Assembly (NCBI RefSeq): GCF_000830505.1
Contig: NZ_JXOK01000007.1
Location: 1 to 53,225 of the forward strand
DNA: 53,225 nucleotides
Origin: Vibrio mytili
GTDB taxonomy: Bacteria > Pseudomonadota > Gammaproteobacteria > Enterobacterales > Vibrionaceae
Reading direction: 5' to 3'
Below, in pieces: positions 1-7,065 of this stretch. How positions within the stretch are numbered: the first letter of the stretch is position 1; the number at the start of each line of letters is the position of its first letter. The translations under genes and the position numbers were made by a program. Below the pieces are notes generated by a model. The model was not told the DNA's origin, did no database searches, and saw only the letters and a list, made by a program, of their open reading frames with translations.

Positions 1-446
1 AACCCCCCGAAGAACTCGACGATATCTTCAGTTGGCAGGAAATTCGTAAGCTCTCCAACGCGTTGACCTTTCAGTACGATAAAGTGGTTTACTTAATTGA
101 AAATACGGAAGAAAACGCCCGACTGGTGCATGAGAACATCAAAGTATTGGACTACCCAAACGGCGACATCGCCATTCTTTACGGCCATCGCAAGCTACCT
201 TTCAAAACCTTTGATAAGCTTGAGCACGTTCAACAGACTCAAATCGTCGACAACAAACGGTTAGGACAAGTTTTAAAATTTGCCCAACAGCAACAAGAAG
301 AATTCGAGCAACAACAGAAACGTACACGCAGCAAAAGTGCCCCAAAACGACGGGCTCAACAGCGGGCGATCCAGGAGCAGTTACGAATCATCAACCCGGT
401 ATTAATCAACCCTGAGACCTTCAAAGCCAGTACCAATAAACGTTGA
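1..446 (+). CDS. ISNCY (IS1202-group) transposase, C-terminal part, cut by window edge
   Basis: The frame is open from base 3 through to a TGA at 444-446, so this is the 3' end of a gene beginning outside the window. About 147 residues are visible. They include the block LTFQYDKVVYLIENTEEN followed by a YPNGDIAI strand, which I recognise as the post-catalytic C-terminal region of ISNCY/IS1202-group DDE transposases. A Gln/Lys/Arg-rich tail comes next (about residues 95-125). The catalytic DDE residues lie upstream and cannot be checked. Downstream at 475-508 is a terminal-repeat-like sequence that fits the right end of the element. Family assignment is from recognised sequence style, not a search. 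Confidence 0.8.
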   Translation, partial: PPEELDDIFSWQEIRKLSNALTFQYDKVVYLIENTEENARLVHENIKVLDYPNGDIAILYGHRKLPFKTFDKLEHVQQTQIVDNKRLGQVLKFAQQQQEEFEQQQKRTRSKSAPKRRAQQRAIQEQLRIINPVLINPETFKASTNKR

Positions 447-474
447 CTCTCCTACTTGCTCAACTTATCTAACC

Positions 475-508
475 GGACATTTCTACTTTGCTGACAATAG
501 GACATTTT
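475..508. mobile_element. Right terminal region of the ISNCY-type element
   Basis: Two copies of a GGACATTT word lie 25 bp apart (475-482 and 500-507). The reverse complement has the same layout as the left-end sequence at 544-577, where AAATGTCC and a second TGTCC are 24 bp apart. I infer these are the inverted terminal regions of the transposase element whose gene ends at 446. Exact element boundaries cannot be fixed by eye. Confidence 0.55.
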
Positions 509-543
509 AAAGTGGGAATAACAAAAGGTGTAAACACAAAGCG

Positions 544-729
544 AAAATGTCCTAATATTACCAAGTGAATTTGTCCTATATTCGCTTGGAGGTTTTAAGG
601 ATGCTAATAGCCATGAATGATCGCGAACTACAACGATTTTCTGTCATCCAAGATGTCTTGCACTGTAATCTTTCTCGTCAAGATGCGTCGCGAATTCTTG
701 GTAATGAGTTCGGCCCTAACAAACTGTAA
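544..729 (+). pseudogene. Left end and N-terminal stub of a second ISNCY-type transposase
   Basis: Terminal-repeat-like sequence (AAAATGTCCTA at 544, second TGTCC at 572) is followed by a GGAGG ribosome site at 588-592 and an ATG at 601, or in the same frame at 613. The 42-codon frame stops at 727-729. Its first ~35 residues (MNDRELQRFSVIQDV, then LSRQDASRILG) resemble the N-terminal helix-turn-helix start of ISNCY transposases. The rest of the gene is missing, and the next chromosomal gene ends at 731. It is in direct orientation with the copy ending at 508, separated by 35 bp (509-543). It could be a second tandem copy or the remnant of a rearranged single one. Confidence 0.6.
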
Positions 730-730
730 C

Positions 731-1048
731 TCAAGACACTGTTGTCTCTTGCAAGTAATCATCACAGACTTCCAGTTTATACACTGTTTTGGATTGGACG
801 AGATAATCACGCATTTCATTTCGTGCTTTTTGATAAAGTGCGTCCGTTAGTTGATGGTCTTTTTCCCATTGTGCTTTGCTTGGCCATTGCGCGTAGCCAA
901 CTAAAATATTGGGTCTCTCGGATGTGTGGAGCCTAGAGCCAAAGCTCCCGCAATTCTGATAAATGCTTTTGGTCACTTCAAGCCAGGCTCTTCGAAATAG
1001 AGACTCTGTTCCTTCTTTTATTTCGAATTCGTACACCGCTATAAACAT
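731..1048 (-). CDS. Antibiotic biosynthesis monooxygenase (ABM) fold protein
   Basis: A 105-residue protein beginning MFIAVYEFEIKEGTESLF, with a central RPNILVGYAQWPSKAQWEKD stretch. This is the beta-alpha-beta ferredoxin-like pattern of the ABM superfamily (small dimeric cofactor-free oxygenases or stress proteins). The start is supported by a GGAGAG ribosome site 8 bases upstream. The length is normal for the family. The stop codon lies one base from the transposase remnant, so the last few residues may have been altered by the insertion. The substrate is unknown. Confidence 0.7.
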   Translation of the reverse strand: MFIAVYEFEIKEGTESLFRRAWLEVTKSIYQNCGSFGSRLHTSERPNILVGYAQWPSKAQWEKDHQLTDALYQKARNEMRDYLVQSKTVYKLEVCDDYLQETTVS

Positions 1049-1131
1049 ATTACTCTCCGTATAGTATTGTTGGGTTTCATTTTAGTTACCCTGTAACCTT
1101 GGTTTGAACATTTAGCATCTGGAGATATTCA

Positions 1132-1455
1132 TTAACCCGTTGAAATATGGAGTCTTATATACTTCTCTGGGAACTGGTAACGAAAACGTTTCCCTAGTTT
1201 TAAATTGGACTTTACGTATTGGCAGACTTTTTTGTCTCCGGTGCCAGATACACGTTTTATTCTGGCTTTACTGCCCTTGTGCTCCATTTCTATCATCACG
1301 TCACAGTAACCGTGATAACCGTCGAACCTACCGCTCACTTTACTTTGTAGTTGTTTCTTTATCTTTCTAGCAAGCGGGTTTGTTTCTGCATCGTCCGACA
1401 AGGCCGGAAAACCAAGAGAAACCAAAGCCATAAACGTGACAACGTATCTTTTCAT
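1132..1455 (-). CDS. Secreted small protein with TolA/TonB C-terminal-like domain
   Basis: 107 residues. The N-terminus (MKRYVVTFMALVSLGFPALS) is a clear signal peptide, with cleavage expected near residue 20. The mature part has two cysteines (YCDVMIEMEHKG and DKKVCQYVK) separated by about 40 residues, with a glycine-turn strand between them and a terminal FPEKYIRLHI strand. That cysteine spacing and the strand order recall the third domain of TolA, where a disulfide links the strands. It has no proline-rich or long helical domain, so it is not TolA itself. I expect a periplasmic protein of unknown role; the fold is inferred by eye. Confidence 0.65.
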   Translation of the reverse strand: MKRYVVTFMALVSLGFPALSDDAETNPLARKIKKQLQSKVSGRFDGYHGYCDVMIEMEHKGSKARIKRVSGTGDKKVCQYVKSNLKLGKRFRYQFPEKYIRLHISTG

Positions 1456-1518
1456 TTAGCTTTACTTATCTATCGTTAACTCATTGGCTTATCATTAATT
1501 TTTAATGATGCTAATACA

Positions 1519-1547
1519 AAAATGGGACGCAGTTTTGCGTCCCATTT
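1519..1547 (-). terminator. Rho-independent terminator of the matP-DUF3634 unit
   Basis: A perfect 11-bp stem (1520-1530 with 1537-1547) and a 6-base loop. Read on the minus strand it is followed by a T-rich run. It lies 29 bases past the DUF3634 stop. Confidence 0.85.
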
Positions 1548-1575
1548 AACACGGATAAGTAATGGTTAAGAAACA

Positions 1576-1911
1576 TCAGATGGGCACTGTTTGAAGTCCG
1601 CTATGCGCGCTTTTTACCTTTGCTGGTTTTAAAACTTGATGAGGAAAAACGTTCCTGATCCTTTGTTGAGTCTTCTTCGGTACTTGTTTTGAGAATACCA
1701 AGCGCATACCTGTGCGCTGGTTGTAGACTTTCATCTCACCAGTGAACGGGTTATGTTCGCTAATATCTTCCAAATTGTGTTTAAAAGTTGGTGGAAGATG
1801 CCCTTTCACTTTACTTATTTTCCCATCGCTAAAGGAGACTTTGAGTACCGGTCTATCAACAGCGATAAGCCAAAAAATAACAACAGCAGCGATCAATATT
1901 ACGTATAACAT
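1576..1911 (-). CDS. DUF3634 family membrane-anchored protein
   Basis: The ATG at 1911 is preferred over an in-frame GTG at 1917, because an AGGAG site sits 5 bases before the ATG and would be only a base or so from the GTG. The result is 111 residues. An N-terminal membrane helix (LYVILIAAVVIFWLIAV) precedes a small soluble domain with VSFSDGKISKVKGHLPP and an RTGMRLVF strand. I recognise this as the Vibrio DUF3634 family. The ribosome site overlaps the matP stop region 9 bases upstream, so it is translated from the matP transcript. Function unknown. Confidence 0.75.
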   Translation of the reverse strand: MLYVILIAAVVIFWLIAVDRPVLKVSFSDGKISKVKGHLPPTFKHNLEDISEHNPFTGEMKVYNQRTGMRLVFSKQVPKKTQQRIRNVFPHQVLKPAKVKSAHSGLQTVPI

Positions 1912-1920
1912 TTGCACTCC

Positions 1921-2370
1921 TTAACTGGACAGTAGCTTACTCAAATCTTCTTTAATTGACGTTACCTTTTTACTCGCTTTCTCGCTTCTTGATGCTTCAG
2001 AGACAAGGTATTCAATAGCATCGGAAAGCGTACAGCCTAGTTCGTTCGCACGATTTGAAAGCTTCTCCCAGACGCGATAGTCCAGATCAATCGACTTTTT
2101 CTTTGTATGAACTTGCTCTGAGTTAAAGTGGCGTTTTCGTTTGGCACGGATCGCCTGTTTAAGCTTGTTGTCTAGCTCTTCTGACATATGATTTTCAATC
2201 CAAGCGAGAACAAGGGTTGGTTCGTGCTCGAGGCCACGCAGCTCTTGGATAGCAGCATCAGCTTCACTCGAGTCAATATGTCGAGTAATTGCCTCTCCGT
2301 CCTTCCACTTTTTTATCAGATACGTCCATTTCCAACCGCATTCTAAATTTTCAAGTTGCTGATATTTCAT
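1921..2370 (-). CDS. matP: Macrodomain Ter protein MatP
   Basis: 149 residues from the ATG at 2370, which has a GGAAAGG site directly upstream; a longer open frame exists but has no ribosome site. The start MKYQQLENLECGWKWTYL, the RHIDSSEADAAIQEL helix and a C-terminal ribbon-helix-helix (around SIDLDYRVWEKLSNRANEL) match MatP. MatP binds 13-bp matS sites as a dimer, bridges them into tetramers, and keeps the terminus region condensed and at midcell through ZapB. The E. coli order matP-lonH-fabA is kept. A matS-like site lies 27 bases upstream of the start (2397-2409). DUF3634 follows in the same transcript. Confidence 0.95.
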   Translation of the reverse strand: MKYQQLENLECGWKWTYLIKKWKDGEAITRHIDSSEADAAIQELRGLEHEPTLVLAWIENHMSEELDNKLKQAIRAKRKRHFNSEQVHTKKKSIDLDYRVWEKLSNRANELGCTLSDAIEYLVSEASRSEKASKKVTSIKEDLSKLLSS

Positions 2371-2396
2371 CCTTTCCGACCCGTGAATAGTACCTG

Positions 2397-2409
2397 GTGA
2401 CAGCGTAAC
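2397..2409 (+). promoter_or_regulatory. matS-like site upstream of matP
   Basis: GTGACAGCGTAAC differs from the E. coli matS consensus GTGACRNYGTCAC at one position. It lies 27 bases upstream of the matP start codon, in the matP leader or promoter, so it could serve autoregulation as well as macrodomain binding. Confidence 0.5.
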
Positions 2410-2555
2410 CCATAACGTTACGTTCAAGCAAACAAATCTGTCTGAAGTATCGATGTTGATCACCCATTTGTCTAAATATCACCCAACAAAAATTTTCGTG
2501 TTTGTTTGCCAACACTCACCGAGAATGAATCAAAGTGGTGAAACCTGCATCTCAA

Positions 2556-2578
2556 CGCCATTTAAGTATATAATGGCG
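2556..2578 (+). promoter_or_regulatory. Inverted repeat at the lonH promoter
   Basis: CGCCATT and AATGGCG arms lie around an AT-rich centre, 28 bases upstream of the lonH start. The centre (TATAAT at 2568-2573) looks like a -10 box, so this may be an operator overlapping the lonH promoter. No regulator is identified. Confidence 0.35.
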
Positions 2579-2606
2579 ACAAGAGACTAATTTATGATGA
2601 TATTTA

Positions 2607-4253
2607 ATGAACCAACTTAATTGGCAAGACGTTACGCCTTCGTTCGATCAATACGAAGCGCTTTTGAAGTCTGCTTCAACACTACCTGAAAAAACATTTC
2701 TCGATTTGCAGCCCCGACTGTCGGCCACAATCTCCCGTTTTACTAGTATGAATAGCCTTACTCGGGTATTACTGGTTAACAGTGTTGATAATTCAATATA
2801 CCGTGGTTTTATCTGTGACGCGTTGGAAAATTGCGCTTCAATCCCCGTTGTCTCTACGGAATCTCTTGATATCAAGATCTTATTTGATCGCTATTGCACT
2901 AGCCCGACAGGTGAAGTGACATTTGAAGCTGGTTTAATGTCGAAGGCCAATGGCGGATATTTGATCGTGCCTGCCAATTTAATTCTGGCGAACCCTGGGT
3001 ACTGGCCAGCAATTAAGTCCGCGATTCAAAAGCAAGCTTTCGCTCCGATGAACCTAAGCCCTAACCGACTTGCTTCTGAAGCTGTCAACGCCAACACGTA
3101 CGATGTAAAACTTATCGTGACCGGAGATCGCAGCCAGTTGGCTGACCTCGAATATGTGGATGATGACTTTACTTCCGGCTTTAGTATGTACACGGAAGTT
3201 GAAGAAGACATTCACCTTTCTGAAACAAATCTGGCGCTGTATCTCGGTTTTGTTAACTGGTTATGTGCTGAATACAAGCTCCCTACTTTGGATGAGCCAG
3301 CTTTAAGAAGATTAATGCTTGCAGGTATGCGATACACTGAGGATCAGCATTATCTGCCCCTTGGCGTTCTTTGGCATAGCCAACTGCTCAATCTTGCCTG
3401 CCAACACAGCGACAGCGAGGTAATCAGCTACGATGCGATAGATAAAGCGATAGACGACAAGTATTATCGCGAATCGTATCTGCCTCAACGTGCAGTCTAT
3501 GACATTCTTGATGGTCAGGTGATCATTGAAACCACAGGTGAGCATATTGGTCAGATTAATGGATTAACGGTGATTGAAATGGCCGGCCACCCTGTCTCTT
3601 ACGGTGAACCTGCACGTATTTCCTGTGTTATTCATTTTGGTGATGGTGATGTCTCTGATGTCGAACGCAAAGCGGAATTGGGCGGAAACCTTCACGCAAA
3701 AGGAATGATGATCATGCAAGCTTTTCTGAGTTCTGCAATGAATCTTGATGAACCGTTACCTTATTCTGCTTCGATTGTATTCGAACAATCCTACAGTGAA
3801 GTCGATGGAGATAGTGCATCTCTCGCTGAGTTATGCTGTTTTGTTAGTGCGCTGTCTGAGTCACCTGTAAACCAACAAATTGCGGTAACAGGCGCTGTGG
3901 ATCAATTTGGTCGAGTTCAGGCCGTCGGTGGATTGAACGAGAAAATCGAAGGCTTTTATCAAGTCTGTAAGCATCAGGGGTTTACTGGACATCAAGGCGT
4001 TATTATGCCTAAATCTAATTTAAAGCATCTCGCCTTACACAAAGATGTCATTGAAAGTGTTCAAAATGGTCAGTTTAACATCTGGGCCGTATCGACGGTT
4101 GATGAGGCCATCCCAATCTTAATGAACAAGCCATTTCGAGGCGAAGAAGGCAGTATTATTGAGAAAATTGCCGAACGTATTGACAACTTTGAAAGGCACG
4201 AGCATTCAGAAGGAATTGTGCAGCGCATCAAAAACTGGTTTGTTAAGCACTGA
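2607..4253 (+). CDS. lonH: LonH (YcbZ-type) Lon-like protease without an ATPase
   Basis: 548 residues (E. coli YcbZ is about 586). The C-terminal Lon-type peptidase domain is intact. The Ser-Lys dyad is visible as S403 in VDGDSASLAEL and K446 in VGGLNEKIEGF, with the preceding ELGGNLHAKGMMIMQAF segment. The N-terminal half resembles the AAA+ part of Lon, but I see no Walker A motif, so ATP use is doubtful. Substrates are not established. It lies between matP and fabA as in E. coli. The ATG at 2607 has only a weak ribosome site. A palindrome (2556-2578) lies just upstream. Confidence 0.9.
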   Translation: MNQLNWQDVTPSFDQYEALLKSASTLPEKTFLDLQPRLSATISRFTSMNSLTRVLLVNSVDNSIYRGFICDALENCASIPVVSTESLDIKILFDRYCTSPTGEVTFEAGLMSKANGGYLIVPANLILANPGYWPAIKSAIQKQAFAPMNLSPNRLASEAVNANTYDVKLIVTGDRSQLADLEYVDDDFTSGFSMYTEVEEDIHLSETNLALYLGFVNWLCAEYKLPTLDEPALRRLMLAGMRYTEDQHYLPLGVLWHSQLLNLACQHSDSEVISYDAIDKAIDDKYYRESYLPQRAVYDILDGQVIIETTGEHIGQINGLTVIEMAGHPVSYGEPARISCVIHFGDGDVSDVERKAELGGNLHAKGMMIMQAFLSSAMNLDEPLPYSASIVFEQSYSEVDGDSASLAELCCFVSALSESPVNQQIAVTGAVDQFGRVQAVGGLNEKIEGFYQVCKHQGFTGHQGVIMPKSNLKHLALHKDVIESVQNGQFNIWAVSTVDEAIPILMNKPFRGEEGSIIEKIAERIDNFERHEHSEGIVQRIKNWFVKH

Positions 4254-4263
4254 TCGGAGTTGT

Positions 4264-4285
4264 TTAGCTTACACGTGTTCACTAA
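4264..4285 (+). promoter_or_regulatory. FabR-type operator upstream of fabA
   Basis: A 22-bp imperfect palindrome with a perfect ACACGTGT core and TTAG/CTAA outer arms, 32 bases upstream of the fabA start. The core matches what I recall of the FabR (YijC) operator of E. coli fabA and fabB. FabR represses unsaturated fatty acid synthesis in response to the acyl-CoA/ACP pool. Assignment is by pattern recall. Confidence 0.65.
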
Positions 4286-4317
4286 GATGCGTCTGTCAAA
4301 AATTGGAGTAATTGATA

Positions 4318-4836
4318 ATGCAAAACAAACGTGATTCTTATAACCGTGATGATCTTCTTGCTTCTAGCCAAGGTGAACTGTTCGGTCCGGGTTATCCACA
4401 ACTTCCTGCACCAAACATGCTGATGATGGATCGTATTTCCAAAATGTCAGAAACCGAAGGTGATTACGGCAAGGGTTTAATTCTTGCGGAATTAGATATT
4501 ACTCCGGATCTTTGGTTCTTTGATTGTCACTTCCCTGGTGACCCAGTTATGCCTGGCTGTCTTGGCTTAGATGCGATGTGGCAACTTGTAGGCTTCTACC
4601 TTGGTTGGGTCGGCGGCAAAGGTAAAGGACGTGCTCTAGGCGTCGGTGAAGTGAAATTTACCGGTCAAATTCTTCCTACCGCGAAGAAAGTCACTTATGA
4701 AATCCATATGAAGCGCGTGGTAAACCGCAAGCTAGTCATGGGGCTAGCCGATGGCCGAGTATGCGTTGACGGCAAAGAGATCTACGTGGCGAAAGACCTT
4801 AAAGTCGGTCTATTCCAAGATACTTCAAACTTCTAG
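4318..4836 (+). CDS. fabA: 3-hydroxydecanoyl-ACP dehydratase/isomerase FabA
   Basis: 172 residues from the ATG at 4318, the start that matches family members; TTGGAG lies 8 bases upstream. FabA dehydrates 3-hydroxydecanoyl-ACP and isomerises the trans-2 product to cis-3, the branch point of anaerobic unsaturated fatty acid synthesis. The hot-dog fold active site is visible: His71 in [12 protein letters not shown] and Asp85 in LGLDAMWQL. The [10 protein letters not shown] and [13 protein letters not shown] blocks are near identical to E. coli. It is transcribed alone, with an operator-like palindrome before it and a terminator after it. Confidence 0.97.
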   Translation: MQNKRDSYNRDDLLASSQGELFGPGYPQLPAPNMLMMDRISKMSETEGDYGKGLILAELDITPDLWFFDCHFPGDPVMPGCLGLDAMWQLVGFYLGWVGGKGKGRALGVGEVKFTGQILPTAKKVTYEIHMKRVVNRKLVMGLADGRVCVDGKEIYVAKDLKVGLFQDTSNF

Positions 4837-4867
4837 AACAATCTTGAAGCTATCTTAAAAAATAATG

Positions 4868-4892
4868 AAAGGTTCCGCTTGGAGCCTTTTTT
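4868..4892 (+). terminator. fabA terminator
   Basis: A 9-bp stem with one G-T pair (4868-4876 with 4881-4889), a GCTT loop and a T run, 31 bases after the fabA stop. Confidence 0.8.
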
Positions 4893-4927
4893 ATTGCCGA
4901 TAAATAAAGGCAATCTCATAAATGCAG

Positions 4928-4949
4928 AAAAGGCTCTTATGAGCCCTTT
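4928..4949 (-). terminator. Probable rmf terminator
   Basis: A hairpin (AAGGCTC / GAGCCCTTT, with one bulge) which, read on the minus strand, is followed by TTTTCTGC. It lies about 27 bases past the rmf stop. Confidence 0.6.
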
Positions 4950-4975
4950 CAGATCCTTACATATGTATGTGGGAG

Positions 4976-5149
4976 TTATTTATAGAGACCAGAGTTTTTT
5001 TCATCTCTGGCATCACGCCAACCACCTAACCAATACGACCGAGCGTCAACTTGCTGATATGGGCAAGCCTCTTGAGACCTTCCATTTAATCCAGCTTTGT
5101 AGCCTTGAGATTGAGCTCGTTCTAGGCGATCACGCTTTTGTCTCTTCAT
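4976..5149 (-). CDS. rmf: Ribosome modulation factor Rmf
   Basis: 57 residues from the ATG at 5149, which is preceded by GAGGAATTAACT. A longer frame starts at 5173 but has no ribosome site. The sequence begins MKRQKRDRLERAQSQGYKAG, then has CPYQ and a SYWLGGWRDAR block, typical of Rmf. Rmf binds the 30S platform and drives 70S dimerisation into inactive 100S particles in stationary phase. It is convergent with fabA here. In E. coli it lies beside fabA as well. Confidence 0.96.
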   Translation of the reverse strand: MKRQKRDRLERAQSQGYKAGLNGRSQEACPYQQVDARSYWLGGWRDARDEKNSGLYK

Positions 5150-5264
5150 AGTTAATTCCTCATACAGATCCATTTAAAAACGTACTTCTGTTTTTGTGAA
5201 ACTTTGATGGAGTTTTTATGACTCCACTTATAAGAATCGATCAAGTTTCGGATTTTCTCAAGAC

Positions 5265-5302
5265 ATAAAAAAGCCCAGACTCATTTCTGTGAGTCTGGGC
5301 TT
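5265..5302 (-). terminator. Terminator of the rlmKL-grx-uup-DUF3466 operon
   Basis: A perfect 13-bp stem (5271-5283 with 5290-5302) and a 6-base loop. The minus-strand reading is followed by TTTTTATG. It lies 14 bases past the DUF3466 stop. Confidence 0.9.
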
Positions 5303-5315
5303 GAAATGAAAATTT

Positions 5316-7058
5316 TTAATATTTTCTGCGGAACCCAAGTAGACCTAGCATGGTCAAAGTTAACCAACCAAAGCCTGCTCCACTGCGCTCTGCGTTTTCT
5401 ACTTCTATGCTGCGAGTCACAATATCATCACTCGTCGCATCAGGGATCGGAAGCAACTTAACGGCGACGACTTCTTCAGTGCCATCACAAGAAGCATTGT
5501 TGTCTGTAGAACGGTAACCACCCGCACACTTCAAAGCCGTACCAGAGATCACACCCGCATCGTTAATATCGGTTGCATCTATGATACGGAATTCATTGTT
5601 TGCTTCTGATATAGCATCATTTGCATCACCATTGGTTAAGTCATCCAAGAACCAAGCTTTACTACTAAACAATGTGTCTGCACGGTCGGAATTTGTGCCA
5701 TTACCACTGTATGGGTAGATGAAAGCGCGTTTACGACGTGCCTTACCGTCTTGCTCACGGATTGAGTTAGCGTCTAACTGACCAACAATCTCGTTGTAGT
5801 TGTTAATCGAGCCAATTTTACCACCCGCACCATCAAAAAAGATTCCAGAGGTAAAATAGCTTGCACTGATGCTGTCAGAGCGAACATCATTCACAACAAA
5901 CAAACGATTCGCATAGGCACCCGATTGTACTTTGCTTCGCTTCGCTTCACCAACCGCGACAAATTGATCGTTCACATCAGTTAAACGTGAATTGGAGTGA
6001 ATACTCTCTCCACTCTCTCTTTGGCGTGCACCGCTAACCACTTTGTTTTGCCAAGTGACCGAGTCATCAATTACGCCTTCTGAACTGAGTTCACCAACAA
6101 AAACGGTCGCGTTTAGCTGGTTACGATCGTTGTCATAAGTATTGTAGCCAACGCCGTAAACGGTCGTGCCATCAACAACCACGTCACGCATACTGCCTTG
6201 GGCTAGACGCTCGTTTTCTTTAGACTTCGCGCTCGGCCAGTCGAGCTCAGAGACATTACCGTTTTGGTCCCAGATTGCGGCTTTTGAAGTATGGTGTGTG
6301 CCATTGGTGTTACTCGCCTTTCTAGAAACACTACCTACCGTGAAAACGCCATTGGTTGCCCAAGCTCGGCTTGCCACCACTTCTGCATCATCGTCACCAG
6401 TAATGATGTTTGGCACCACAGGCGCAACAACCGTATTACGAGTTTCGAGAGTTGAGGAATCATCCGCGCTGACAATACTTTGGTTACCCACTACAGAGCC
6501 ATCAGCGGTAAGGCTATTAATTATATTATTGTATTGGTTTGAATACGCACCACCTTCATCCTCAACAAACGCTAACGCATTGGACGCGTAATCTTTCTCG
6601 TTGCGTTCCTTATTCCAAGGAGCCCAGTTAAGTCGTGCCCAAGAGTCGCAAGTGTTGTAGCCAAGGTGACGTTTACAATAGTTTTCAAAGTCATCACGCT
6701 CCTCAAGGTAGTAAAAACCCGCATCCATAGCAAAAGGCACTTCTTCTCTGTAGCTGTTGCCATCAACCGCTTGGCCTGAAGAAATCAGGGTTGCACGCGT
6801 TTCTAATGCAAGCTTGAACTGCTCTGCTGTACAGTTAGCCGCTGCATCAAAACACCCTAACGCAAAAGGCGAACCCGTCGATACATCTTCGACATCACCT
6901 TGTTGAATCGCCACGCCATAAGCGGTTTCGTAGTCACCGTTAGACCCATGATCTTGAGGTGAAACCTCGACAACTTGATACAATGCGGCATTTGCGCTCA
7001 TTGCTGTGCCGACCATCATCGCGATGGTCGTTAATTTTAGTGTGTTACTACAACTCAT
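5316..7058 (-). CDS. DUF3466 family secreted protein with C-terminal sorting tail
   Basis: 580 residues from the ATG at 7058, seven bases after the uup stop. The longer open frame would overlap uup and hide the signal peptide. A signal peptide (LKLTTIAMMVGTAMSANA) is followed by a large Asp/Asn/Ser-rich extracytoplasmic domain that I recognise as DUF3466. Several GxVSGTA or NEIVGQ-like segments suggest repeated beta strands. The last ~25 residues (ERSGAGFGW, a hydrophobic stretch, then GFRRKY) form a GlyGly-CTERM-like tail processed by rhombosortase in other members, linked to type II secretion and the cell surface. It takes the place of pqiABC beside uup in E. coli. Function unknown. Confidence 0.8.
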   Translation of the reverse strand: MSCSNTLKLTTIAMMVGTAMSANAALYQVVEVSPQDHGSNGDYETAYGVAIQQGDVEDVSTGSPFALGCFDAAANCTAEQFKLALETRATLISSGQAVDGNSYREEVPFAMDAGFYYLEERDDFENYCKRHLGYNTCDSWARLNWAPWNKERNEKDYASNALAFVEDEGGAYSNQYNNIINSLTADGSVVGNQSIVSADDSSTLETRNTVVAPVVPNIITGDDDAEVVASRAWATNGVFTVGSVSRKASNTNGTHHTSKAAIWDQNGNVSELDWPSAKSKENERLAQGSMRDVVVDGTTVYGVGYNTYDNDRNQLNATVFVGELSSEGVIDDSVTWQNKVVSGARQRESGESIHSNSRLTDVNDQFVAVGEAKRSKVQSGAYANRLFVVNDVRSDSISASYFTSGIFFDGAGGKIGSINNYNEIVGQLDANSIREQDGKARRKRAFIYPYSGNGTNSDRADTLFSSKAWFLDDLTNGDANDAISEANNEFRIIDATDINDAGVISGTALKCAGGYRSTDNNASCDGTEEVVAVKLLPIPDATSDDIVTRSIEVENAERSGAGFGWLTLTMLGLLGFRRKY

Positions 7059-7065
7059 TGAATTC

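Noticed and set aside
617..936. Short plus-strand frames at 617-850 and 742-936
   Set aside because: They are antisense to the monooxygenase gene or cross the IS remnant, with no ribosome site and no recognisable sequence.
1085..1097. GTTACCCTGTAAC as a further matS site
   Set aside because: It breaks the purine requirement at position 6 and differs from the five consistent sites.
6054..6066. matS-like site in DUF3466
   Set aside because: GTGACCGAGTCAT has two mismatches in the constrained positions even against the relaxed pattern.
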